From contig CAXMSE010000010.1 of NCBI GenBank assembly GCA_964196195.1, forward strand, positions 1 to 18,336: a stretch of DNA of 18,336 bases, given 5' to 3'. Made by a program: the position numbers and the translations under genes. Shown piece by piece: positions 1 through 6,871 of the stretch. The notes below the pieces were generated by a model. The model did no database searches and had not been told where the DNA came from. It saw nothing but the letters and a program-made list of their open reading frames with translations. How positions within the stretch are numbered: the first letter of the stretch is position 1; each line of letters opens with the position of its first letter. Origin of the DNA: OFTM10 sp964196195. GTDB taxonomy: Bacteria; Actinomycetota; Acidimicrobiia; Acidimicrobiales; Aldehydirespiratoraceae.

Positions 1-1
1 A

Positions 2-115
2 CCCTCCACTGTGCGGTCCCAGGTGCGTTCAGTGCTGCAGAAGCTCGGCGCTCACAGCCAGATAGAGGCGGTGTCGATTGCGGCCCGCCAGGGAATGCAT
101 CCGTCCGTCGCCTGA
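2..115 (+). CDS. LuxR-family regulator, C-terminal fragment (5' end outside window)
   Basis: The frame opening at base 2 gives 37 residues before the TGA at 113-115. The fragment begins with STVRSQVRSVLQKLGA, which matches the second half of a LuxR/GerE-type helix-turn-helix: the recognition helix, then the conserved KLG turn and the last helix (QIEAVSIAARQG). The protein would be a transcription factor binding DNA through this domain. The N-terminal signal-sensing part lies outside the window, so it could be a NarL-type response regulator or another LuxR-type protein. It converges on the minus-strand membrane-protein gene, with only 8 bases between the two stop codons. Confidence 0.72.
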   Translation, partial: PSTVRSQVRSVLQKLGAHSQIEAVSIAARQGMHPSVA

Positions 116-123
116 GCCCCGCT

Positions 124-546
124 TCAGGTGCCGACGGGGGCGAACACGAGCTGGCGGCGAACCGGCGGTTCGGTGGCGATCGAGCCCCAGGCGTAAGCCC
201 ACATTGTGAGGTGCCGGAGCCCGATTACGAAGCCCGGCCCATCGCCGTAGCGGATGCTGAGCGCCATGATCATCGAGGCACCCAATGCACTCGCAGCCCC
301 GAGCCAGAACATCATCTGGCCGGTCACTCCGGGCGTTGTTCGCTGGGCGACGGAAACGATCGTGAGCGCGATCAAGGGCGCAATGACCACTTCGATGCCG
401 ACGGTTGCGAACCGACCTCGGGAGATATCGATGGCATTGTCGGCCGCGATGATGCCCAGTAGGGGCCCGAGCGAAGCGAAAGCCGAACTCTTCAGCCACA
501 GGCGTAGTCGGTACAACCCGACTCCGAGAAAACCGGGGAACTCCAT
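124..546 (-). CDS. small multi-pass membrane protein of unknown function
   Basis: The product is about 140 residues starting at the ATG whose complement is 544-546. I prefer this start to the in-frame TTG at 558 because a perfect GGAGG lies 5 bases upstream of the ATG. Three or four hydrophobic stretches are visible: SSAFASLGPLLGIIAA, the segment from VGIEVVIAPLIALTIVSVA, MMFWLGAASALGASMIMAL, and a weaker one near FVIGLRHLTMWAYAW. This points to an inner-membrane protein. I recognise no family motif and assign no function. It lies 75 bases downstream of the Rieske-TPP gene on the same strand, so it may be co-transcribed and could anchor or serve the two Rieske enzymes; that is inference. A plus-strand reading of the region lacks a coherent protein pattern. 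Confidence 0.55.
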   Translation of the reverse strand: MEFPGFLGVGLYRLRLWLKSSAFASLGPLLGIIAADNAIDISRGRFATVGIEVVIAPLIALTIVSVAQRTTPGVTGQMMFWLGAASALGASMIMALSIRYGDGPGFVIGLRHLTMWAYAWGSIATEPPVRRQLVFAPVGT

Positions 547-551
547 TAGGG

Positions 552-556
552 CCTCC
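552..556 (-). promoter_or_regulatory. ribosome binding site deciding the start of the small membrane protein
   Basis: On the minus strand GGAGG is followed by five bases and then ATG (546-544). This spacing favours the ATG over the upstream in-frame TTG at 558, which would overlap the ribosome binding site. Confidence 0.6.
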
Positions 557-621
557 AAGAATAGCAGTAGCCACCCTCTTAGTCGGCTGCAGCTGGCATG
601 GAGTGAGTAACTGGGCCGCGA

Positions 622-2625
622 TCAGATCAAAAGGGCGTCGGTGACGACCTCGACCAGGGCGGGGCCCTCGTAGGCGAGGGCCCCGGCGATGGCAGTGTCG
701 AGCTCCTCGATGGAAGTGACGCGAAAGCCTCGACCTCCGCAAAGTTCGGCGAAGGCCGCGAAGTCGGGATTGTGCAGAGATGTCTGCCAAACGTCGAGAT
801 CGGCGGTGCGTTGTTCTTTCGAAATCTTCCCGAGTTCGCCGTTGTTCATCAGTACATGGGTGATGTTCATGCCGTACTTCGCTGCGGTCGTGAGTTCCAT
901 CGCATATTGGCCGAATCCACCGTCGCCGGAGATCGACACGACGGGCCTTCCCGCGAACCGGTCCTGGCTCTCGGTGGCAGCCCAACAGCCCATCGCGGCA
1001 GGGAACGCGAACCCGATCGACCCGAGGTAGCCGGACATGAGCACCGATTGTTCGGACACCTCGAAGTAGCGCCCGAACGAGTAGGTGTTGTTGCCGACAT
1101 CCACCGGCATGATCGCGTTGGCGGGCACACAACGACTGAGGGCATCGAACAGGACGGCAGCGCTGATTCCCTCACCACGGTCGTCGCCGCGCCGGTTGGC
1201 CTTCTCGGCCCGCCAGATCTCCCAGCGTTCGGCGACCTCGTCCGCGGCTCCGTCACGGTCGGTAGAACCACACGCATGGGCGAAGGCGCGGGCCGCCACG
1301 GCTACGTGGGCCTGTACCGGCACCGAAACCGGATGGAACCGACCTAGGGCCATCGGATCGAAGTCGACCTGCACTATCGGCTTGTAGTCGGAGATTCCGG
1401 TGTGGTTGGCGAACGACACGCCGAACGTGATGATCAGATCGGACTCGTTCATGAACCAGCTCGCCACCGGTGTGCCCGATCGGCCGAGAACACCACAGGC
1501 CAGCGGATGATGATCGGAGATCAGGCCCTTGGCCTTGAAGGTGGTGGCGACAGGGGCATCGATCTTCTCAGCGAGAGCACATATGTCGTCCATGGAGTCG
1601 CGAGCGCCGTTCCCCACGATGATGAGGGGACGATCGGCCACCGTCATTGCTTCAACCGCGGCGGCGAGCGCTGCGACCGCCGGCGCGATCTCCCGATCAC
1701 CGGTGCGCCCTTCCGGAGATCCCGGCTGGGCGCCATCAGCTGCGGCGAGCACCTGTACCTCGTCGGGGAACACGAGGTGGGCCACCTCATGTTCGACGAT
1801 CGCTGTCTTGCACGCGATCGTCATCAGTTCGGCGTGGTTGGAGTCGGCTTGAACGGTGGCGCTGTAGCGGGCAACGTCGGCAAACGCGGCCGACAGATCC
1901 GTGTCCTGGAAGGCACCCCGCCCCCGTACCTTCGACGGCACCTGACCCGAGAGTGCGAGCACCGGCGCGCGATCGGTTTTGGCGTCGTAGAGCCCGGTGA
2001 GGAGGTTGGTGGACCCGGGCCCGGCGATGCCGAAACATCCGGCCAGCCCACCGGTGAGTTTCCCGAACCCGGTGGCCGCGAACGCTGCCGCTCCCTCGTG
2101 GCGAACCCCGATGAACGCGAGGTCGCCCCGATCCTCCGCTTCTCGCATGGCGTCGGCGAAACCGAGGTTGGAGTGGCCGACCATGCCGAACACGTGGGTG
2201 ACTCCCCAGTTGGTCATGGTCTCGACCATTACGTCGGAGATGGTTCGGACCCGCTTCGCTTCCACCGGTAGGGCGACGTAGACACCGTCGTCGCGCACAT
2301 CAGTGCGATAGGCGGCGGGCGCGTCGGAGAAGACCCCGGGCGGCTTGCCGTTCTTGGGCGAATAGTCGTATCCGTGCCACGGGCAGCGCAGCCAACCGCC
2401 TTCGATCGACCCCTCACCGAGGGGTCCACCCTGATGGGGACAGGCGTTGCCGAGGCAGCCGTATCCGCCATCGGCGGTGTGGCTGACACAGAGGCTCTCG
2501 TGGCCGATCGTCACCGTCGAGACCCGCCCTTCGGGCAGCTCCTCGAGGTCGACCAGTCGGTGCCACTCGAACTCGTCGGCGGGCAGGGCCGGTTCCTCGG
2601 TGGACGGCCGCTCGGTTGGGCTCAT
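622..2625 (-). CDS. Rieske [2Fe-2S] domain fused to a thiamine-diphosphate enzyme (pyruvate oxidase / acetolactate synthase superfamily)
   Basis: The protein has 667 residues. Residues about 20-120 form a Rieske domain with C62-P-H64 and C81-P-W-H84, the complete C-x-H...C-x-x-H ligand set for a [2Fe-2S] cluster. From about residue 127 it continues as a full three-domain TPP enzyme. The N-terminal Pyr domain carries the activating glutamate (E177 in VRHEGAAAFAA). The middle nucleotide-binding-type domain spans about 315-450 and resembles the FAD-binding region of pyruvate oxidase. The PP domain has the ThDP/Mg motif GDG (567-569) ending in NN (594-595). Family enzymes decarboxylate 2-oxo acids such as pyruvate and oxidise or transfer the resulting carbanion; the true substrate here is unknown. 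The start ATG overlaps the TGA of the upstream gene by one base, with GGAGGAG about 10 bases upstream, implying translational coupling. A Rieske domain is not part of ordinary IlvB, PoxB or Xsc proteins, and the usual length of those is about 550-600 residues. Automatic calls such as acetolactate synthase would miss the fusion. Confidence 0.9.
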   Translation of the reverse strand: MSPTERPSTEEPALPADEFEWHRLVDLEELPEGRVSTVTIGHESLCVSHTADGGYGCLGNACPHQGGPLGEGSIEGGWLRCPWHGYDYSPKNGKPPGVFSDAPAAYRTDVRDDGVYVALPVEAKRVRTISDVMVETMTNWGVTHVFGMVGHSNLGFADAMREAEDRGDLAFIGVRHEGAAAFAATGFGKLTGGLAGCFGIAGPGSTNLLTGLYDAKTDRAPVLALSGQVPSKVRGRGAFQDTDLSAAFADVARYSATVQADSNHAELMTIACKTAIVEHEVAHLVFPDEVQVLAAADGAQPGSPEGRTGDREIAPAVAALAAAVEAMTVADRPLIIVGNGARDSMDDICALAEKIDAPVATTFKAKGLISDHHPLACGVLGRSGTPVASWFMNESDLIITFGVSFANHTGISDYKPIVQVDFDPMALGRFHPVSVPVQAHVAVAARAFAHACGSTDRDGAADEVAERWEIWRAEKANRRGDDRGEGISAAVLFDALSRCVPANAIMPVDVGNNTYSFGRYFEVSEQSVLMSGYLGSIGFAFPAAMGCWAATESQDRFAGRPVVSISGDGGFGQYAMELTTAAKYGMNITHVLMNNGELGKISKEQRTADLDVWQTSLHNPDFAAFAELCGGRGFRVTSIEELDTAIAGALAYEGPALVEVVTDALLI

Positions 2626-4247
2626 CAGGGGTTGACTCCTCCGTAGGCGATGCCCGTGAGGTGGGCCATGTCGCGATCGAATGTGGTGAGATCGTCGGTA
2701 CAGAATTCGTCGAGGCGGATGTGCCCGCAGGCTCGGGCGAGCACTCCCATCAGCTCGGTGCTCGCGGCGAAGAAGCGCTGGAGGCGATGGGCTGCCTCAT
2801 CCACCGGAAGGCGCGCTCTCAGCTCCTCCTTCTGAGTGGCGATCCCCACCGGGCAGTTGTTGGTGGAACAAGCCCGCATGCCCAGACAACCGATGGCCTG
2901 CATGGCCGAGTTGGATACCGCAACAGCGTCGGCACCGAGAGCGAGGGCCTTGGCGAAGTCGGTGTGGGTACGAAGCCCTCCGGTGATCACGAGGCTGACA
3001 TCGCGGCGGCCCCGAGCATCGAGATGGCGTCGAGCCCTGGCCAGGGCCGGAATCGTCGGTACCGAAATGTGATCGCGGAACACGACCGGTGCCGCACCTG
3101 TACCGCCGCCGCGACCATCGAGAATGATGTAGTCGACCCCGATCCGCAGGGCCGCGTCGATGTCGTCCTCGATGTGTTGGGCCGACAGCTTCACCCCGAT
3201 GGGAACACCACCCGACCGCTCACGGACCTCGTCGGCAAAGCTACGGAAATCGTCTTCGCAGTCGAAGTCGGCGAAGGTCGAGGGGGAGATCGCGTCGGTG
3301 CCCGGTTCGAGCCCGCGCACCTCGGCGATCTTGCCTTTTACCTTGATGCCGGGGAGATGGCCACCGGTGCCGGTCTTGGCCCCCTGGCCGAGCTTGAAGT
3401 GAAAGGCCTGCACATCGGCAACCTTGTCGATCGACCAGCCGAACTTCCCGCTCGCGAGTTCGTACAGGTAGCGGGAGTTCTCGGCGTGCTCCTCGGGCAG
3501 CATGCCGCCCTCGCCCGAGCAGATCCCCGTACCCGCGAGTTCCGCCCCTCGCGCCAGCGCCACCTTCGCCTCCTCCGAGAGCGCCCCGTAGCTCATGTCG
3601 CTGACGAACAACGGAATATCCAGTCGTAGAGGCTTGTCGGCGTTGGGGCCGACCACGGTGTCGGTGGCCACCGCCACCTCGTCGAGTTGGGGTTTGCGAG
3701 CGAGTTGGGCGGTGACGAACTGGATGTCGTCCCACAAGGGCAACTCCTCACGGGAAACCCCCATGGAGGTGACCGGGCCGTGGTGACCCAGATAGTCGAG
3801 GCCCTCGTTGGCGAGTCGGCGAATGAGGCCGACGTGGGGCTCCGCGGCGTCGCCCTGGGGATCCTGGTAAGCCCCCTGGTAGGCCTCACGGTTGTAGGGC
3901 TGAGGGTGTTCCTTGGTGAAGGCCCTGACCTCATCGGCATCCACCAGGAGATCGTCGCCCTCGATCCACGATGAGAACTTGTTGAGCCGCTCGGAGTTGT
4001 CGTAGCTGGAAACGCCGGTGTGGAACACATAGTCCCAGCCGTGGAGGCCACAGATGAGGTTGTCGCCGACGACATGGCCGTCGGCCATCTGGGCACCACG
4101 ATGCAGGCAGCGGCCATAGAGGACCGAGTGATTGTCGTCGAAGCGGACGATCACGAGATCGACTCCATCCACCACAACTCCAACAGGGTCGCGGTCGGGG
4201 ACCTCACTCCACGTCGCCAACTTCATCGGTTGCATGCTCGGGCCCAT
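2625..4247 (-). CDS. Rieske [2Fe-2S] domain fused to FMN-binding glutamate-synthase-like (GltB central) domain
   Basis: The protein has 540 residues. Residues about 8-110 form a Rieske domain with C47-L-H49 and C66-G-L-H69. From about residue 150 it matches the FMN-binding synthase domain of glutamate synthase. Landmarks are LFVSDMSYGALS (213-224), SGEGGMLPEE (244-253), LGQGAKTGTGGHLPGIKV (286-303), GRGGGTGAAP (378-387) and the [3Fe-4S] cysteines C454, C460 and C465 in CLGMRACSTNNCPVG. The glutaminase domain with its N-terminal catalytic cysteine and the C-terminal GXGXG domain of GltB are both absent, so it cannot be a stand-alone glutamate synthase. It resembles the short archaeal or GlxD/MgsC-like proteins that need partners. 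The Rieske cluster could deliver electrons to the [3Fe-4S]/FMN centre. The start is uncertain: ATG at 4247 has AAAGGA directly adjacent, and the in-frame ATG at 4235 would have that element 12 bases upstream. The gene is first in the minus-strand cluster and divergent from the antiporter gene. Confidence 0.9.
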   Translation of the reverse strand: MGPSMQPMKLATWSEVPDRDPVGVVVDGVDLVIVRFDDNHSVLYGRCLHRGAQMADGHVVGDNLICGLHGWDYVFHTGVSSYDNSERLNKFSSWIEGDDLLVDADEVRAFTKEHPQPYNREAYQGAYQDPQGDAAEPHVGLIRRLANEGLDYLGHHGPVTSMGVSREELPLWDDIQFVTAQLARKPQLDEVAVATDTVVGPNADKPLRLDIPLFVSDMSYGALSEEAKVALARGAELAGTGICSGEGGMLPEEHAENSRYLYELASGKFGWSIDKVADVQAFHFKLGQGAKTGTGGHLPGIKVKGKIAEVRGLEPGTDAISPSTFADFDCEDDFRSFADEVRERSGGVPIGVKLSAQHIEDDIDAALRIGVDYIILDGRGGGTGAAPVVFRDHISVPTIPALARARRHLDARGRRDVSLVITGGLRTHTDFAKALALGADAVAVSNSAMQAIGCLGMRACSTNNCPVGIATQKEELRARLPVDEAAHRLQRFFAASTELMGVLARACGHIRLDEFCTDDLTTFDRDMAHLTGIAYGGVNP

Positions 4248-4357
4248 TCCTTTCGCCGGTTGGTCCGGCCTACTCTTCCACGGCTTCGCCCCTCGACCCG
4301 CCCTGAATGAAACGCACTTTGGCCCCCATACGTTCCCGTAGCTGACAGGATCTCATC

Positions 4358-5629
4358 ATGGACACCCTCGATGTGGCGGCAATAGCGGGATTCCTGCTGA
4401 TCTACGGGCTGGTCTCGCGCCGCGTGGAGCGCTCCTTTCTCACCGGGCCGATGGTCTTCGTCGCCTTCGGACTTGTCATCGGCACCGAGGGATTCGCGGT
4501 GGTGGACGTACCCCTCGACAACACCGGCGTAGAACTGTTGGCGGAGGCGACGCTGGGGCTGCTGCTATTCAGTGACGCTGTGCGCATCGATGTGATGCGC
4601 CTCCGCCGCGAGTATGCGCTTCCCCTCCGGATGCTCGCACTCGGGCTCCCGCTGGCGATCGGCTTCGGCACCGCGCTCGCAGCCCTGCTGCTCGACGTCC
4701 CCCTCGCCGTCGCCGCGCTCATCGGCGCGATACTCGCTCCCACCGACGCGGCACTCGGTCAGGCGGTGGTTACCAACGAGGCAATCCCCGTTCGGGTCCG
4801 CCAGTCGCTCAACGTCGAGAGTGGCCTCAACGACGGCCTGGCCCTTCCCGCGGTCACCCTGTTCATCGCGCTCGCCGCCAGCGAGGAGGACTTCGGCAGT
4901 GCAACCTCGTGGGTGGCTTTCGCGGCGGAACAGGTGGGCTACGGGATCCTCGTCGGCGCCGGCGTGGGTTGTGTCGGGGGATGGCTGATCGGGTGGGCGT
5001 CCGGTCACGACTGGATGTCCGGCGTCTACCGACAGATCGCGGTGCTGGCCCTGGCGGTGCTGGCGTTCACCCTTGCGGTCGAGGTCGGCGGCAACGGTTT
5101 CATCGCCACCTTCACCGCCGGACTCGCGGTCGGGCTGGTCGCCCGCCACGCGTGTAGCCACATCGAGGAGTTCACCGAGGACATCGCCCAACTCCTCGCC
5201 ACGATCTCGTTCGTGGTGTTCGGCGCGATCATCGTGGGGCCCGCCCTCGGCGAGCTCGACTGGCGAGTGGCGCTCTACGCCGTTGGCAGCCTCGTCGTCG
5301 TCCGACCGGTGGCGATAGGGATTTCCATGATCGGGGCCGGGCTGAAGCTTCCGACCGTCGCCTTCTTCGGCTGGTTCGGGCCACGGGGGCTGGCGTCGAT
5401 TCTCTTCGGGTTGTCGGCTGTCGAACACGCCCACGATGTCGACCTGGGCCCGGTATTCGTCGCGATGTCGTGGACAGTGATGCTCTCGATCGTCGCCCAC
5501 GGCGCCACCGCCACTCACGGAGCATCGCGCTACGGCCGATGGTGGAGCGAGATGTCAGCCCACGCCCCCACCGAAGCAACGTCGATGGCCGAACAGCGGG
5601 GCCGCGGCGTTCGCCGCCGCCAATCATGA
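4358..5629 (+). CDS. CPA1-family cation:proton antiporter (NhaP-like)
   Basis: The protein has 423 residues, most of them in about 12 hydrophobic segments up to residue about 395, followed by a short polar C-terminal tail. The family core is visible as APTDAALG (127-134, transport-site aspartate D130) and ESGLNDG (154-160), containing the N158-D159 pair typical of electroneutral CPA1 exchangers. It should exchange Na+ or K+ for H+ across the cytoplasmic membrane. No soluble RCK/TrkA-C or USP domain follows the membrane part. The ATG at 4358 has AGGA with a 7-base spacer. Its TGA (5627-5629) overlaps the ATG of the L-2-hydroxyglutarate oxidase gene in an ATGA arrangement, so the two genes are almost certainly one transcript. 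The exact ion cannot be told from sequence. Confidence 0.87.
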   Translation: MDTLDVAAIAGFLLIYGLVSRRVERSFLTGPMVFVAFGLVIGTEGFAVVDVPLDNTGVELLAEATLGLLLFSDAVRIDVMRLRREYALPLRMLALGLPLAIGFGTALAALLLDVPLAVAALIGAILAPTDAALGQAVVTNEAIPVRVRQSLNVESGLNDGLALPAVTLFIALAASEEDFGSATSWVAFAAEQVGYGILVGAGVGCVGGWLIGWASGHDWMSGVYRQIAVLALAVLAFTLAVEVGGNGFIATFTAGLAVGLVARHACSHIEEFTEDIAQLLATISFVVFGAIIVGPALGELDWRVALYAVGSLVVVRPVAIGISMIGAGLKLPTVAFFGWFGPRGLASILFGLSAVEHAHDVDLGPVFVAMSWTVMLSIVAHGATATHGASRYGRWWSEMSAHAPTEATSMAEQRGRGVRRRQS

Positions 5630-6837
5630 CCGCCTCCCGCCAGGCCGACATCGCGGTAGTCGGGGCCGGGATCGTCGGGCTCGCCACCGCCCGGGCTCTG
5701 CTCGATCGCGGTCCAGGACGGCGAATCGTGATCATCGACAAGGAGGACGAGGTCGCCCACCACCAGACGGGGCGAAATTCGGGTGTCATCCATTCCGGCA
5801 TCTACTACAAACCCGATTCGGGCAAGACGGTCATGGTTGCCGCCGGGCGCCACACCCTTCTCGAGTTTCTCGATGAGCAGGGGCTCACCTACGAGATGTG
5901 CGGCAAGGTGGTGGTGGCGGTCGACAAGTCCGAGATCCCCAGGCTCGACGCACTCGAAGTCCGGGCCGCGGAAAACAAGGTGGCCACCGAGCGACTCGAT
6001 CGTGCGGGCCTGCGCGAACGCGAACCCCACATCGAAGGCATGGCTGCTCTTGTGGTACCAAGTGCGGGCATCGTCGACTACGGCGAGGTGAGTCGGGCAC
6101 TGCGCGCCGACCTCACCACCCGAGGAGTCGAGTTCCGGCTCGGTACGGCCGTCACCGGGGCCACCGTCACTGCCGACGAGGTGACCTTACGCACCGACAG
6201 CGACAGGCTCACGGTCGGCTCGCTGGTGAACTGTGCCGGCTTGCAGTGCGACCGGGTTGCCGCTTCGGCCGGCGCCGACACCAGGGGCGTGCGGATCATG
6301 CCGTTCAGGGGGGAGTACTACGAGCTCGCACCAGCGGCGAGGTCGCTAGTGAACCACCTCGTGTATCCCCTGCCCGATCCCGATTTCCCCTTCCTCGGCG
6401 TTCATCTCACCCGGATGATCGACGGATCCATCCATGCCGGACCCAATGCCGTACCCGCTCTCAAGCGCGAGGGTTACCGCTGGCGTGATGTATCGGCGCG
6501 AGACACCGCGGAGATCGCCTTCGCTCGTCGCACTTGGATCCTGGCCCGCAGGTACTGGCGCAAGGAGGTGGGCGAGATCAAGCGGTCGCTGAGCCGGCGA
6601 GCATTCCTACATGCCCTTCAGCGACTTTGCCCCGAACTGACTCTCGACGACCTCGAACCTTCCGGAGCGGGAGTGAGGGCCCAGGCCATCGAACGCGACG
6701 GCAGCCTGCTCGACGACTTCTCCTTTGCCGAGAGTCCGCGGGCGGTGCATGTGATGAACGCGCCGTCGCCGGCGGCCACGGCCTGCTTCGCCATCGGGGC
6801 GAACATCGCCGATCGTCACGATCGCCTACTCACCTGA
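5626..6837 (+). CDS. lhgO: L-2-hydroxyglutarate oxidase/dehydrogenase (FAD-dependent, DAO family)
   Basis: The protein has 403 residues when started at the ATG at 5626, which overlaps the antiporter stop by four bases. The longer upstream reading frame lies inside the antiporter gene and is not used. The N-terminal Rossmann motif ADIAVVGAGIVGLA (7-20) binds FAD. The segment TGRNSGVIHSGIYYKP (48-63) is the hallmark of the LhgO/L2HGDH branch of the D-amino-acid-oxidase fold. The C-terminal PSPAATACFAIGANIAD closes the FAD site. The enzyme oxidises L-2-hydroxyglutarate to 2-oxoglutarate and passes electrons to the quinone pool (or oxygen) at the membrane. Full length and motif content indicate an intact gene. 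It ends 34 bases from the convergent cyclase gene. Regulation is probably shared with the antiporter. Confidence 0.85.
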   Translation: MTASRQADIAVVGAGIVGLATARALLDRGPGRRIVIIDKEDEVAHHQTGRNSGVIHSGIYYKPDSGKTVMVAAGRHTLLEFLDEQGLTYEMCGKVVVAVDKSEIPRLDALEVRAAENKVATERLDRAGLREREPHIEGMAALVVPSAGIVDYGEVSRALRADLTTRGVEFRLGTAVTGATVTADEVTLRTDSDRLTVGSLVNCAGLQCDRVAASAGADTRGVRIMPFRGEYYELAPAARSLVNHLVYPLPDPDFPFLGVHLTRMIDGSIHAGPNAVPALKREGYRWRDVSARDTAEIAFARRTWILARRYWRKEVGEIKRSLSRRAFLHALQRLCPELTLDDLEPSGAGVRAQAIERDGSLLDDFSFAESPRAVHVMNAPSPAATACFAIGANIADRHDRLLT

Positions 6838-6871
6838 CCCGTCAGCCGATGAAGCGTCGCGTCTCCCAGAC

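Noticed and set aside
29..1132. Long minus-strand open frame of 367 codons
   Set aside because: It is Arg/His-rich shadow sequence overlapping the TPP enzyme gene and the small membrane protein in another frame; no domain pattern.
1402..2271. Plus-strand open frame opposite the TPP enzyme
   Set aside because: The minus-strand frame shows complete TPP-enzyme motifs; the plus frame is compositional shadow in high-GC DNA.
2616..3629. Plus-strand open frame opposite the GltB-like gene
   Set aside because: It is antisense to conserved FMN and [3Fe-4S] motifs and has no recognisable fold.
2625..4247. Complete glutamate synthase large subunit
   Set aside because: Only the FMN/[3Fe-4S] core is present, and the length of 540 residues is about a third of a full GltB.
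4248..4357. Defined -35/-10 promoters in the divergent gap
   Set aside because: A promoter must exist nearby, but no hexamer pair with proper spacing stood out on either strand.
4565..5518. Minus-strand 317-codon frame opposite the antiporter
   Set aside because: Highly charged low-complexity translation typical of the reverse complement of a membrane-protein gene.
5470..5625. N-terminal extension of the L-2-hydroxyglutarate oxidase
   Set aside because: It lies inside the antiporter gene and is non-homologous in character; the ATGA overlap at 5626 gives a natural start just before the FAD motif.
6838..6871. Bidirectional terminator between lhgO and the cyclase gene
   Set aside because: I found no convincing stem-loop or T tract in the 34 bases.
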